A DNA stretch of 64,000 nt from Pyxicephalus adspersus (GCF_032062135.1 NC_092859.1:49075852-49139851), one strand, 5' to 3'; positions 36,325 through 48,638 are shown, numbered from the stretch's first letter. Numbers and translations are program-made. The notes: generated by a model not told the origin, from the letters alone.

Positions 36325-37927
36325 TAATGTTGGTAGAATAGCTCACTATTCGATTCGGCAGCTATTCGCTCGAATATAGCAAAAAAATTCGGGTGGTCGA
36401 ATGTCAAAGTCGAACACCATTAAAGTCAACGGGAGGAAAAATTTGGGTTTTTTTCAGCACTGTGTAGAGCTTCTACAGCCTCCAAACAGATGTAAAAAGA
36501 TACATTGTAAAAAGGATACATAAAAAGATACATTGTAAAAGGATACATAAAAAGATACATTGTAAAAAGATACATAAAAAGATACATTATAAAAAGATAC
36601 ATGACAGCATTACATACCCCTGTACTTCACATGAAGATTAAAGAGCACCTGTCAAATCAATTTTAGGCTAAAGCTAGGTACACACTTCCAATAATTATTG
36701 TTAGAAAATGAATGATTACGACCAATCAACGATTATGCACGATTATATTTGAACAATCATATTGTGCACAATTCTGTACATGCTGAAACAATATGATCGT
36801 TCAAATATAATCCACCAACAGCGTCCACACACTAGATACAATCGTTTGAACGATGCAGGGTGGGACATGTAAAGGAGAAACTGTACCGCAGAAACATGCA
36901 CAATCACTGAACGACGCGATACTGTACACACGATAGACAGTGAAAGATCGTCAGCCAATCAGATCCACCGTGGCGGTCGTTCCAACAACAATCCTCGTTC
37001 GTCGGCGTCCTTGGTCACTTTTTTTGGCAAATCGGTTGTTCATCGATCGTTCGTCAGTCGTTTCCAACGATAAATATTGGACGTGTGTATGTAGCTTTAG
37101 TCTACATGGACTGTTTCCCCAGCGTTTAACCTGAGGCTTTTTAAAGCCCATGTTTGAAGTCCCCATGCATTCCCATGGGCTAATCTACACCAGGACGTTT
37201 CCTTCAGGCACGCTTTTGAGCGTTATCTTAAACATTGCTTGCAATATTTATAAAATTAAAACGCTGGATAAATGCGGGAAAACTTTTCTATTGAACTCAA
37301 TGGAGGCTTTTTCAAGCGTTTTTAAGCTTTAATGAAAGCTTTCATTGAAAACAATGGGGGCTTTTATAAACATTTTTAGCAGGACTTTTGAATCTGGAAG
37401 CCCCCTTTAATAAGGAGACTCCCAGATCTCCACCACCCCACCCTGGGGAATGAGTACAGGGGTACATAAATCCCCTTCCTCATTCCCTGAAAGGGTTCAA
37501 ATATAAGTAAAAATAGGACAAGGCTTTAATGGTAAATTATTTTATTAATGTGTGTGTGTTTGTGTAATTAAACTTTCTTTTTTTTACAGGTTATCCCAAT
37601 GACAGGAGGATTTCCAGGGTTGCAATGAACCTGGAAATCCTCTTGACAGTGAGGGATTGCAGGGCACTAGGGGTTAAATGAGGACAAGCCTCTCCATTCA
37701 CCCCTAGTGCTCTGGCTGAGGTTTTACATTTCTCAGCCATTCAGCACTAGAGATGAATGGGGAGACTTGTGCCCATTCATCCCTAGTGCTCTGTGATTGG
37801 CTGAGAAATAGGAAGTCCTGATCACAGCTCAAGCATCATCAGGATTTCCTTTTCCTCAGCCAATCAGGAAGCAGGGCAATCAGCGGAGCTTTACTATGCT
37901 GACAGCTCTTCTCCCCTGATCACTGTG
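36325..37927. mobile_element. hAT element copy 2, inserted in piggyBac and 3'-truncated
   Basis: Aligns along its length with the element at 22535-24363, starting TAATGTTGGTAGAATAG. It includes the 24-bp-type tandem repeat (36494-36603, more units than copy 1) and the nested unit (36668-37100), with small insertions and deletions relative to copy 1. It stops at about 37927 within the loop of the hairpin that is complete in copy 1. The last 430 bp, including the right terminus, are missing, so no target duplication can be read. Confidence 0.88.
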
Positions 37928-38693
37928 ATGAGTGCCATTTGCATTGGTAGTTCAGTGTAGGCTGTTGAGCATCTGCAGCCAGCCAGTCTCTATTAAGCAT
38001 CAGCATATAATCAACACAACACTAACCTGCCAGGATATTCTGTGGTATTGATTGGCAAAGTTTTTATTCCTTTCGTATACCGTGTTGAATTAGCTCAAAA
38101 AGAATTACCTACTATCTTTCCTGAATGTTGACTATCACTTATAGACTATCACTTAGATTATTTTTTTCTACCAAAACATCTTCTTTATCTTATTTATTTA
38201 TTATTATTTTTTTAAAAAAAAGGGTGTTGCACAGAATTTTTTCTTTAAATAAAAGGGTTGTCTACTAAAGAGTTTAGGTATGTTTTCAACTTACCGTTCT
38301 GTAGTTACTTGGAAATGACTTTGGCCACTTTTTAAATAGTGTTTTCATCAAAAGGGAGGCTACATGTCTTTTGCACCCTTCTTTTTTGGCAAACCAGATT
38401 TCAGAGGACCTTTTAAAGGCTGGGAGAGGGGGCAATCAAAGCTTGCTTCCCTTGTCCAACACCTGTACAAGCATTTTTAAGAGTTTGTAGGTTGACCCTC
38501 CATTGAGCCTCCAAACATTTGCCCAGCAATGCTGCCATCTCTTGACACCTGTCAAATAAAGGACTAGGAACAGATCTATTTGGTCCAGTGTTTTTTTTTT
38601 TTTTTCATGCAATTTTGAGTAGTAAAGTCACTCTTGCAACACTAGTTTGAACATAGCCATAACTTTTTTAAAGCTGTGTTAGTCGGTATCTGT
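37928..38693. other. No gene recognised
   Basis: Follows the hAT truncation point. I could not find the remainder of the piggyBac gene or the hAT terminus here. Confidence 0.5.
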
Positions 38694-39338
38694 TCAGATA
38701 TATAAGGTCTGAAAATCAGATGGCGAAGGTACTTGTATCACAGTTGTCACATGCTCAAGATCACGCAATAGTTTCTCAGGTGATATATTGTAATACAGAA
38801 ATGGCAGCTGAATTTGTCTAAAGCAGCATTTAGAAATATGTTGTTTCAGTTGTGCAGATTTAATACAACAGAAAACTGTTTTGAGGTGCTTCTCATGAAT
38901 ATTCAGGGTTGAATTTAATTTTGTCATCCAGATAGCACTGTCCGCCAGGTACTTTACTGAGGATTGAAAACATCGGTCTTCAAAAGCAAATGGGTGCTAA
39001 AGTTTATCCCATAAGAGATTGAAACAGAACTTGAAATTGTCTTTATAAATAATACATGCAGTGAGATTTCTGCTTTCTTCACTCAGGAAAACCTGACGAT
39101 ATGCACTTTGAACAGGAGAGTGTAGCACGTCTGAGCTCTGAAAATACTTCCTCAATATGGGGCATGAGGTGACTATCAAAATGAACAGCTTTATCTGGTT
39201 TGTGAAGGTCATCATACAGTGTATTTTTTTCTTGATAGAAGTCATCAATTTAATCAATTTTTCACAACTTGTTCTTAAAATGTTTCTTAAATTGGGAAAC
39301 AACGTCTCCTGTAACGAAAGGTAAGTATCTTGATGCAC
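38694..39338 (-). pseudogene. Possible hAT/ZBED-like transposase fragment
   Basis: Two minus-strand frames, 39338-38997 and 38927-38694, lie in the same reading frame with one stop and about 70 bp of open sequence between them. The second holds LADSAIW-MTKLNSTLN, faintly like the LNxLNxxLQG region of hAT/ZBED-type transposases, followed by a segment with several Lys and Cys residues. No zinc finger, catalytic motif or C-terminal dimerisation block was recognised. It could equally be an unrelated retroposed sequence or chance. Confidence 0.28.
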
Positions 39339-39613
39339 TGGTTTTTATATATAAATGCACTAATTTTGTGTACAAAATTCTTTGCAAAAAAGTGAGATGT
39401 TGCTAAGTAATAAAACTTGATACATGAGTTGAATAGTGGCAGCTGGGGCTGTTGTGTTAAGACTGTACACTATTTGTAGATTTAATGCAGCAAAAAGATC
39501 CCTGATCAGTAAATCTGTGTCTTTTTTAACAATATAGAATTCAGCTTATACATTAGTTGTTTTTACTGTCACTGGCAGGAAACCAAGCACAGGAATAAGC
39601 TCTTTCAGATACC

Positions 39614-39631
39614 CCACCACCACCACCACCA
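39614..39631. repeat. (CCA)n microsatellite
   Basis: Six CCA units, with homopolymer-like coding (polyGly on the minus strand) that explains the local frame. Confidence 0.85.
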
Positions 39632-39875
39632 GTCTCAGAGTAGGTGCAGTAGGTGCTGCAATAGCAAAATACTTCAGGTAGTTTCCCATGCAGCATGCAG
39701 TATAGAGACAGCAGATGCTGTTCCAAGCATCTATGTAACGGACACAATGAGGTTATCTGGAATGTAAATTTCATTTTTCATTTTTCTTCTCACTTCATTT
39801 AAATGTCAACCTAATATTTTTGAAAGTTCAGATTCTCAATAGAAATGGACTCCTGGGAGGAAGGTTGCTTTAAAG

Positions 39876-40181
39876 CAGAAGTGTCAAACTCCCAGCGGGC
39901 CAAATTTGGCCTGCAACATCCTTTTTTTTGGCCCCCAAATGAATCCTAAATATGAATTGCAGCTGGCACGCTACTGCATTGAAATATCACTGCTAGTACA
40001 TCTACCGGCATCACTTGCGTCTACAGACCAGCAGGCTCTCTGCCTATGCATGGCCCCGCATGGGACTGTTTTCTTGCCACAGGGAATTGTAGTAGCGGTG
40101 CTATTTCAGTTTCAAATTTGGCTCGCGACTTTATCTAAGTTTTTATTTTGTCCCACTGTGTATTTGAGTTTGAGACCCGTG
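39876..40181. mobile_element. hAT MITE, CAGRGGTGTCAAACTC family, copy 1
   Basis: A 306-bp element. Left end CAGAAGTGTCAAACTC; right end in reverse CACGGGTCTCAAACTC. Flanks CTTTAAAG (39868-39875) and CTGTAAAG (40182-40189) form an 8-bp target duplication with one mismatch. The interior includes GGCCAAATTTGGCC. A sister lies at 54765-55162. Confidence 0.88.
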
Positions 40182-40414
40182 CTGTAAAGCTTTGCTGCCC
40201 TAACTCTTTTTCTGTTGCCACTTACTGTAGCTACTTATAGGTTGATTTCCAATTCTGCAAGATTCCACCTCTATATCTCAGTAGCCCAAACCAAGAATTT
40301 TCTCCTTAAAAGACCTAGACTCTTTATTTGGTCCCATCATTGAATCAGTAACTGCTGCCAGAAGTTTCCCAAACCAACGTGTTCCATTTTGCAATATTTG
40401 CTGCTCTGTATTAA

Positions 40415-40967
40415 CCTCCCTAGTGGTCTAATTCTTTCCAAATTTCCATGCAAAAAGTGGAACAATTTTTTGCATGAAAATTTATTTTTCATTGTAGGCT
40501 GTAATTCTTAGGCATAACTCACTGATATTTAATACATTTTATAATAAACTTTAAATAACAAAACACAAAAATCTGTTTAAAAAAATATTTAAACATGTAA
40601 TGCAACTGTATAGAAGCATATATAATATATATATATAATATGAATATTTATTTGTATTGGACTCAATACAGCTATTTTGTATTGAATCCAATACAAAATT
40701 ATTTGAATTTCCCGCCGTTAAGTCCCGGCTGCACCGACGCATGTACTTATGACACCGGGAAACCCAGTAGATCAAATATGCACTTTGCAACTGGAAAATG
40801 GAGGAGGCAGATGTGTCCCCAGGACCAACAGGATGCCAGGGGACAGCGAAAGAACAAGGTAAGTGGGTTTTAAACCTGCTTTTAGGTACCCCGAGTCTGA
40901 CTCAGGATTACCGCTTTTTGCAAGTAAAATCGACCCCGAGTTAAACTTGGGATTACCGCTAGGGGGG
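40415..40967. mobile_element. piggyBac-type MITE
   Basis: A 553-bp element between TTAA (40411-40414) and TTAG (40968-40971, a decayed TTAA). Termini CCTCCCTAGTGGTCTAAT and, in reverse, CCCCCCTAGCGGTAATCC. An inverted repeat around GTATTGGACTCAATAC and GTATTGAATCCAATAC lies at 40655-40700, next to a TA-rich stretch. It is non-coding and would depend on a piggyBac transposase from elsewhere. The termini resemble the 5' end at 34709. Confidence 0.8.
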
Positions 40968-40971
40968 TTAG

Positions 40972-43900
40972 GCATCCTACTAGTCCCTGGTAGGGAATCT
41001 TATTGACATTGTTGGGACTTCTGTTCAAATGGTTCAGGAGTTCACAGTTCTATTTGGTATATATGGGAGGTTTTCAACTCAGTGAAAACCCTGCTTTCAT
41101 GGTAAACATGCTTCTGACAAATGATGGCTGTACTCATATTTATAGGATAATTTGTGGCTACTACCATGTTGCTGCTTCTCTACTACCACCAGCTGCTTAG
41201 CTTTTTCCATTGAGTTGTAGACTGGCCTCTGAACAACTAATTTGTTTCACTGGCTATGTCATACTAGCAAAAAGCAAAGAACACTAAACTATGGTAGACC
41301 TAGACCTGTTTCCTATTCATACAGCTGACTATTAGGTCTGATTTTAAAATCCTTTGGTCACCAGTACAAAAGACATGCCCACCATTATGTAGGTATGTTG
41401 TAAGCTAGGCTTATAAAATTCAACCTTTTACAACTCAAACAAGTTTGGTTACAGAAAGGCATAAAGCCCCCCTGCAAGAAACCTGCGACAAACTTTACCC
41501 AGCTGGATATGGATACCTTATGCATATGTGTTTTGCTGGTGGAACAATCTGCCTTACCCTTACATTTAACCCTTTAAAGATATCTAAAACCAAAAGCTAG
41601 TATAACAAATTTAATAAATTGTAGCTTGCCTGTTCTTAAATAAAATGCCTGAAATAAAAATGTTTTTATTATTATTTTCATCTAGTAATTCTGCATATAG
41701 CATCATTCATGCCTCTGGGTGGCTATGTTATAACTATAGAGTGATCCATAGTTGTTACCCAGGCTGGATGTCAAAAATATCTGTCTCTTTTATTATTTGT
41801 AGGAGCTAATGGAATTAATATTTCTTATAAGAAATTAAATATTTTACATTTACGTTGTTTGTTGTCTGGTCGTATCCTTGTGAATTTTCACCTGATCCTT
41901 TTTATAAGTTAGTATGAAGAACAGTATTAAATGAGTTTGCAAAATTTAAATACATCTCATAAATATTCTACATAAAAGCGGAAAACCTATTTAAAAGCAT
42001 TAACTTAGCATTTTCTCAGATCTCTCTTCCTGTTCTCTAATATTTTTTCTGCAAATTGGAGAAAGAAAGAAATAATAAAAGTTTCCTATATCCCAATATA
42101 CTGGTATTCTAAAATAATTATATGAAGAAAGAAAACAGTATACACTGTTCAGAAGAGTTGGTACAATATTTATTTTTTGAGCTTTGGGTATGACCATATA
42201 TTAAAACCCAATAGTCTCATATCGCAAATCTTGTTTTATATGAAAAAAAGGTAGAATAGGAATGGTCTATGGTTACTCTGCATTGGCATAGCAGTAATAT
42301 TTATTGCAATATTTGTGAACCAAGAATGTATGTTGTGCAGGTCAGTGACTAGACCTGATTTTTAAGCTTTTCTCCAGGGGTGCTGTGTGTATACTATTTT
42401 TACCAGATAAAATAATGTGTCCATTATTAAAATATGTATCCCATAATTAGCACCAGACTTGTCAGATGTTTATTTAGGCACCAAACCCCCAGTCCAATAC
42501 TGCACACATCTAATGCGGAGCCCCTGCTGAGCCTTGGGAGGCTAGTAGTGCCAACATTTAGCACCCTCATTTAGTGTGTAAAGGATGGCGTCTAAAAAGT
42601 AAAAGACTGAAACAATAGAGCTGGACAGGGTCAAGGGTAAACAGGGCAAAACACAGAACAAAAGTAGGTCAGAGCATAGAGGGATAGAGCCAAAACTCAT
42701 GCAAACATATAGTCAGTCAAATGAAGTGTCCAAGAGTTAAAAAGATACATAGTTGACAAGTCAAGCAAAAGCCAGCAAGTGCAAGATTAGCAACCTCTGA
42801 GAAGTAAAGAAAACACATCCACAGCAGCTAAGAAAACTGAAGCTATCAAGTCCAAGGGTGGTTTGAGACTGGGATTGCTTTTTTTGCTACAGGACCATAC
42901 AAATGGAGTCCATGTATATTTGATGGACAATATAGCACCACCAAAACTGTCAATGGCCATTGCTTTGCACTTTCCCTCAGATGTACTCCCCAAGGCAATA
43001 TGGCAACCTCCCATAATTATTGCTGCATGGCAGTTCAGGAGCAATGGTATTGTAACCATTCCTGACAGGAGTAATTTTTTTTCCAAATAAGAGACCAGAT
43101 AAATATTAAATTTTTATTATCATTTTTTGGTTTAAAGTAAATAGGCCAGCATGCTTCTATTCTGTAACATAAATGTAACTATCATTAATTTCAGAAAAGT
43201 TAGGTTTAAGGCCTCTTCACATTACTGCATTGCATTTGTCCCTGCATCTATTTTATTTGCATTTGACAGCATGCAGTCAGTTATTTCAGAGGCCGCACAA
43301 ACGTCCTGACTGGACTAAGATTAGGGTAGACTAAGGGTACCCTTAAACGTTATAAAAAGGTGATATTCATGTAAAATTTGTTGATTGGTATTTTGTTCAT
43401 TATATATTAATACGTTTGTGCTAGGCCAGAATACTTTATGTCTTCCAATGTACTGTAGTTTAATAAACAGGCTCACAAATATGCTTTTATGTACAAACAT
43501 TCAGGTCAGACAAAGCAACATGAAATCAAAATAATCCAATGAAATTGTTTTCCTTTGTTAACAATTTGTCATGTGAACAGATGTTTAAACAAAGCAAAGT
43601 GTAATGTTGGCTGATAAAATGTTTATGGTGAGTCCATTGAAAAGTAAGCAAGTGCAGCAAATCCAATGTAGGAGCCACAAACTGCTTATGACCAATTATG
43701 GCTAAAGGTGTTATTATAATTAATTTTCATTATAAAACCCAAAAGGCTACATGGATATGGAACAGAAGGGCAAATTTGCTTGAAAAAATTTAATTTAATT
43801 CTGCCTGGCAGGTGTTCACCTGTATGAAGTTTATATCCTGGCAATGTAATTTGGTTAGGTGTAGTGATTTTCATGTGTAGAATACTGCATCCACCTAAAC

Positions 43901-43973
43901 ATATTACTTTGACAACCTGGCCAGATGGACTATTTATTTTTCACTCAAATGCATACCTTTTGGAACAACAGGT
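40972..43973. other. Mostly unrecognised; possible LTR-like patch 42545-43080
   Basis: Mainly AT-rich single-copy-looking sequence. At about 42545-43080 composition is less AT-rich, and the minus strand reads somewhat like a GC-richer LTR, but no termini, signal or second copy support a call. Confidence 0.4.
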
Positions 43974-44009
43974 TATATATGTGTGTGTGTATATATATAT
44001 ATATATATA
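43974..44009. repeat. TA/GT microsatellite
   Basis: A compound repeat of TATATAT, then GTGTGTGTGT, then ATATAT. Confidence 0.9.
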
Positions 44010-44466
44010 AGAAAAAAAAGAATAACATTGAAAAATCACTAGTAAAATGGAAAATGTAATACTTAATTTATTACGTAATTTTCCTTTCCTGATAAGCACA
44101 ATGGTAAAAAAATAATAAGGGGGGGGGGGTATAGTTGCAATATAGTAACAGTTTTCACAACATTCATTTGGGTTTTCACCACCCATTCAAAGCAGCCTAG
44201 GAGCATCCTCTTTCAAGATCCAGTGAAACTAAACAAAAATTTTAATGTAGGCAACCCAAATGAGGGGTTCAAACTCACAATCTCATTTGTCCAAACAGCA
44301 CTTTTTTAAACACAGAAGCATGAGATTGGATATTGAGCCCCATCCATCTGTAAAAAGTGTTTCGTACATGGCCTGGTTATTTTCACCAGGTGAATCAAAT
44401 TTTGATTTCTAACATGTAGCAATGAGAAACATTGTCATTGACACCATTGAACATGCACTTTGGGCC

Positions 44467-44490
44467 AGTCATGGAAAGCTTTATTAAATC
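44467..44490. repeat. Isolated terminus resembling MITE family D
   Basis: AGCTTTATTAAATCAGGCCC resembles the right terminus of family D (AGCTTTAGTAAATCAGGGCC at 56745-56764). The partner left end was not found upstream, so this may be a relic or a chance match. Confidence 0.35.
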
Positions 44491-47055
44491 AGGCCCATTG
44501 AGGCTCTACTGACTAAATCTTTTATGTATGCCATAGGGATTCCTAAGTTTTCATTGCGGTGTATCACCAGCATATCCATTGGGCAGATTCCACAATTTAC
44601 ATTTAGATCCAAACAAATACAAAGATTGCCATTCCTCTGCCACATATGGTGTGTGTGCGAAGATTTGTAGCTTAAGTTTATCAAGCACTAAAACAATGCC
44701 CCAAGAGACCAGCAGAAGGGGTCCCCTCCAAGGTGACCGTTAGCAACCATACAGGGGGACTTCACCTGGACAGTGGACAGACAAAGTTTTACTCTGGCCA
44801 GGTAGATGGCTACAACAGTGCTGAGAATACACAAGAGGTCAAAGTGGAAAACTTGGTGTATAGACCACCTTGAATTTAACTATTTAGGTCCTAAGAGTAG
44901 GAGTGGAAAGGCATTAACCCATTGTATCTTGACATAGAGCGGTCAGGAAAGGTTTGTTCAGCCAATTTAAGAAATCTGGGACAGTTTGAATCTATTTTTT
45001 TTCTGTTTACCTCTAATTATGTGCCAAAAGAAGCAAATTGGCTAAGTTACAATGCCATAATTGCAACAAAATACTACAATGTCACTTTCTGATCACTCAC
45101 AAATAGTTTTTTCCACCAAATTTAGCACATGCCAAAAGTAGGAAACATGAGGGAATTTGGCCAGATGAAGCCCAGTTACCATACTTGTCCTGTTGTTTGT
45201 GCCCACATTGCTGATTTGAATGTAGCAGGGGGAAAGTCAGTGCTCATTTTTTTCCACAGAAAGTAACTCCTTGGCAAGTTGAATTCTCTTAGGCAGTCTG
45301 ACTAAATGGAACATAGCTTGACAACCCCTAAGCATACACTTGCGATACTGAGGAGTGGAACAGTATTGTCATGTTGGTGTGAGTGGGGGGAATTCTCTTG
45401 TAAAGAAGAAAGAGAACAGGCATGAAAAGAGAACCCAACCCTGGAGTTCATACTCCTGGAAAACCCTCTGCGGGATAACATATCCCCCTGTAGAGACGTA
45501 TCAGTACCGTGCAAGACATTTACTCAGTTGGATGTAAAGAACATGTACTTCCCAAGCCCATAGACACTGCTCCAGGTATTTGCCATCACATGGACCTGGC
45601 CACATTGAAAATTTCAAGGAAGTGGAGACATTATGGACAAAATGTTTGCAGACTGTACGGACAGCATGGTTTGGAAAATATTGACAACTTGGTATCTTCC
45701 AAAGAGCCTGAGGACACTATAGATTCTTTAAAAGAGCTGGCCCCTGAAGCAGCCGCAAAACCAAGACAGAGATTAGTTGTGCCACTGTTAATACTTTCCT
45801 CCTCATTACGTTTCTCGTGTAGCTTCTATGAATGGAAAGACCTAATGACCATTAATGACCATTAGAGTTTCTAAGGGTAATAAATATCAATACAAGCAAA
45901 GAACTGTAAAAATACATAGATGACAGAACAGATGGAGTGAGGTGATAACCTTCATGCTGATCTTTGCTGAAACCTAAGTTAGATGACCCTCTTGGCTTCC
46001 CCAACAACTCCAGAATTTCTTCATTTCATGTTTTCATTAATTACTGTAGTTTGAATTAACCAATCCCAAGCTAGGGGAATGCTTCAACCAAATAGGTGTC
46101 CTACAAATCACATCTTTTAGCCAATCCTAATCCTCTCCAATGATTCCTAATTGGGTTTAACTGGAAGCAGAGAGAATGATAACTGAGCCAGAAGCCAGCA
46201 ATAGTGGGAGGAAGCCTGTGGAACAAGAAAAAGCAAGTTTGAGTCAGTGGGAAAGCAAGAAATAGTTAGCCCTGCAAGAAGCATGGAAGCATGGAAAAGT
46301 TAGTAAAAAGTAAATAGATAGGCAATGAAGCAAGTAAGCCTTAAGAGTCGTACTAAGTTGTTATTGTATTGTTTTGCTGTATTGTAATTGAAGGATTATG
46401 TAACCACTTTTTAATTATCTAACCACTTTTATGGTATTATAGGGGTTACCTACTAACAACATTATTTTCACAGACCGTGTATTTTGTTGCTATAAGTTTT
46501 TATGTTCATATCAAACAATACTGCTGTGTATTCTTTGTTTCAATTTGTTCCTTAAATAAACTGTTTGAGTGACTAGCTATTATTTGTGTATGAACCTTCA
46601 TTTATTGAATATATTTGTCCACAGATAGGGTTATATAATATCCATTTTTATGCAGATAATCATATTTTACGGGGACCCTTCTAGATTCTTCTAGTGTGCC
46701 TGCTAGAATGTCTCTAAAGTAGTGACAGGTTAAACTAAATCTTTGTTAAACTAAAGCTGTGGCCTAAAAGTGCTAGGGGGTTAGAGAAACCTGTGGAAAT
46801 AATTTGATGCCCATATTTTAATTAATGCTTTGCAATTAACTGGAAAAGTTTGTTGACTTTAAAAACAGGTTATCTTGATTATACTTTACATTTATTTATA
46901 AAAAAAAAAAAACCAACATACTACATGTTGTTTACCCAGGACATGTTTCCATGGATCCCCACAGCAATTTTGGTGATAACAAAAACTTTTTAATTAGCTT
47001 GTAAACTAATCGGCCTATCTCTACTCTACAGATCCTTCAACACCTGTAGACTTAA
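44491..47055. other. No gene recognised; one unassigned open frame
   Basis: The longest open frame is plus-strand 45509-45865 (118 codons). It has a plausible amino-acid mix but no family I recognise, no clear splice sites and no repeat copy in the window. A poly-A-signal-like AATAAA near 46555 ends a stretch that could be an old retroelement 3' end. Confidence 0.4.
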
Positions 47056-47275
47056 GGGCCCTAATTCATCAATGAAATCCACGCTCGCTGGTCGCGCGTA
47101 CTTTCGCGCTTCCAGCGAGACGGTTTTCCGCGGTCCGGAGTCGAGTGCGCTCGTACACTTGCCTCCTCACTGCCAGCCAGATTCCTGCCTTGATAATAAT
47201 GAGCAATAGGGATCGCAAATCTGCCAATTAATGCTTCATTAGATTTCAGCTACGCAATTAAGGAGGATCTGTTAA
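47056..47275. mobile_element. MITE family A, 5' part
   Basis: Starts GGGCCCTAATTCATCAATG and follows the full copy at 53050-53427 through GGTCCGGAGTCGAGTGCG and GATTCCTGCCTTGATAAT to GGAGGATCTGTTAA, then diverges. Relative to the full copy it has extra sequence after the left terminus (CGCGCGTACTTTCGCGC). The 3' half is missing. Confidence 0.8.
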
Positions 47276-47315
47276 GCTGTCACTGGTGAGATCATACCAA
47301 TTAATTAGCGCATAC

Positions 47316-47440
47316 CTGCTCTCTGTCTGAAGTTCTGCGCAGAACTATGCGCATCAAATAACAGTTTTAACAAGACAATTGTGCTGCTTTTTAGCCTTAC
47401 AAATAATTCAGAGGAAGGAACAATTGTAACATTTTGCTCT
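47316..47440. repeat. Repeat family B, copy 2
   Basis: Matches 5335-5490 (CTATGCGCATCAAA, GACAATTGTGCTG, AATAATTCAGAG). It lies between family A and family C remnants. Confidence 0.6.
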
Positions 47441-47469
47441 GGGCAAAAATTCATATTAACCAAACATAT

Positions 47470-47608
47470 TGGGCTCTTTTTATAAAGCAGGGAATCTGAC
47501 ATTTTCCTAAACATTCCCTGGTAGGAACCAGTTACTGCTATTGAAACACATGGACCTGGATAGTTCCAGAGAAGGAAAGTCTAATTCCCTTTTTTTATAA
47601 ATATTGAG
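47470..47608. mobile_element. MITE family C, copy 3
   Basis: The left terminus GGGCTCTTTTTATAAAGCAG is the best preserved in the window. The body has ACCAGTTACTGC and ACATGGACCTGGA. The right end is degraded (CTAATTCCCTTTTTTTATAA). Confidence 0.7.
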
Positions 47609-48600
47609 TATTGTTAGAAATTCTCTGTTGAAAACCAATAGAAGTATCACCTTTTTTATGTTATGATATTTTTTTCAAAATAAATACATATTCTTTGAAA
47701 ATATATTTAAAGGACAGAAACCTACTGGTTTTAAGCCTGAATGAATTTTGTAGATACCCCCCATTCTGTCCTGATACAGCAAAATAATGACATTGGATTA
47801 CATTTTAGTGACACAATTAAAAAGTTGGTCCTTAGCAATTTTATTTAGATGAGTCAGCTCCAAATTTCATAAGAAATTCAGTTTGTTTAAATTATCTTTG
47901 TCTGCCAGGCTCTTTCTTTTATATCATTTTGACTTCCAGTAAATTAATTTTCTCATCATTTGCAGTTCAGCCATTAATATTCAATCCCCTCATCTATTCT
48001 TTATTCTGTACATTTCTATGAGCTTGGTATATAATTATATTCACTCTAATTCAACCACTAGATATATTGGACTTTGATGCACAATATAGAAAATTAAGTT
48101 GTAGAGTAAGATTTTATTAGACTACATTGCAATATTTAAAAAATACAGCAACAAATAAATTTTGTTTATTGAAGAACAGTGAATGTGTCATTGTTCCCTA
48201 TTGTTACAGTCTTCATTCCAGGAAAATTCAAGTATTGGATTTACCTATGTGCTTAGATAAAAATAGGCAACATGATTAGTATTTACATTTGGCATAGTTT
48301 GGTAAATAGTTCTGGTTTGGAGACATATGCATGCAAATAGCCATGAAAATAAATATATTAGGAGCACTAAGATCATCATAAATGTTTAATTTCGCACTGC
48401 ATGCACTAAAAGTTACTGGGCATTTCTCTCTAATTGTATGTATGACAATTAGGATGTTCAGTTGCAACACTGAAAGCATGAACTACTGTTGGTATGTATG
48501 GTGTTTTCTTACTTGAGCTCACAACAAAGGAAGACCCAAACTCTTTCTACAAAAAATATTTAGATTTCTTTCTATAAAAAAAATTAAAAAAACAAGTAAA

Positions 48601-48601
<1 letters not shown>
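47609..48601. other. AT-rich sequence, nothing recognised
   Basis: No gene, RNA or transposon end recognised. Confidence 0.5.

Positions 48602-48602
<1 letters not shown>

Positions 48603-48637
<35 letters not shown>
48603..48637. repeat. (AT)n microsatellite
   Basis: About 17 AT units directly before the LTR-like repeat. Confidence 0.95.
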
Positions 48638-48638
<1 letters not shown>

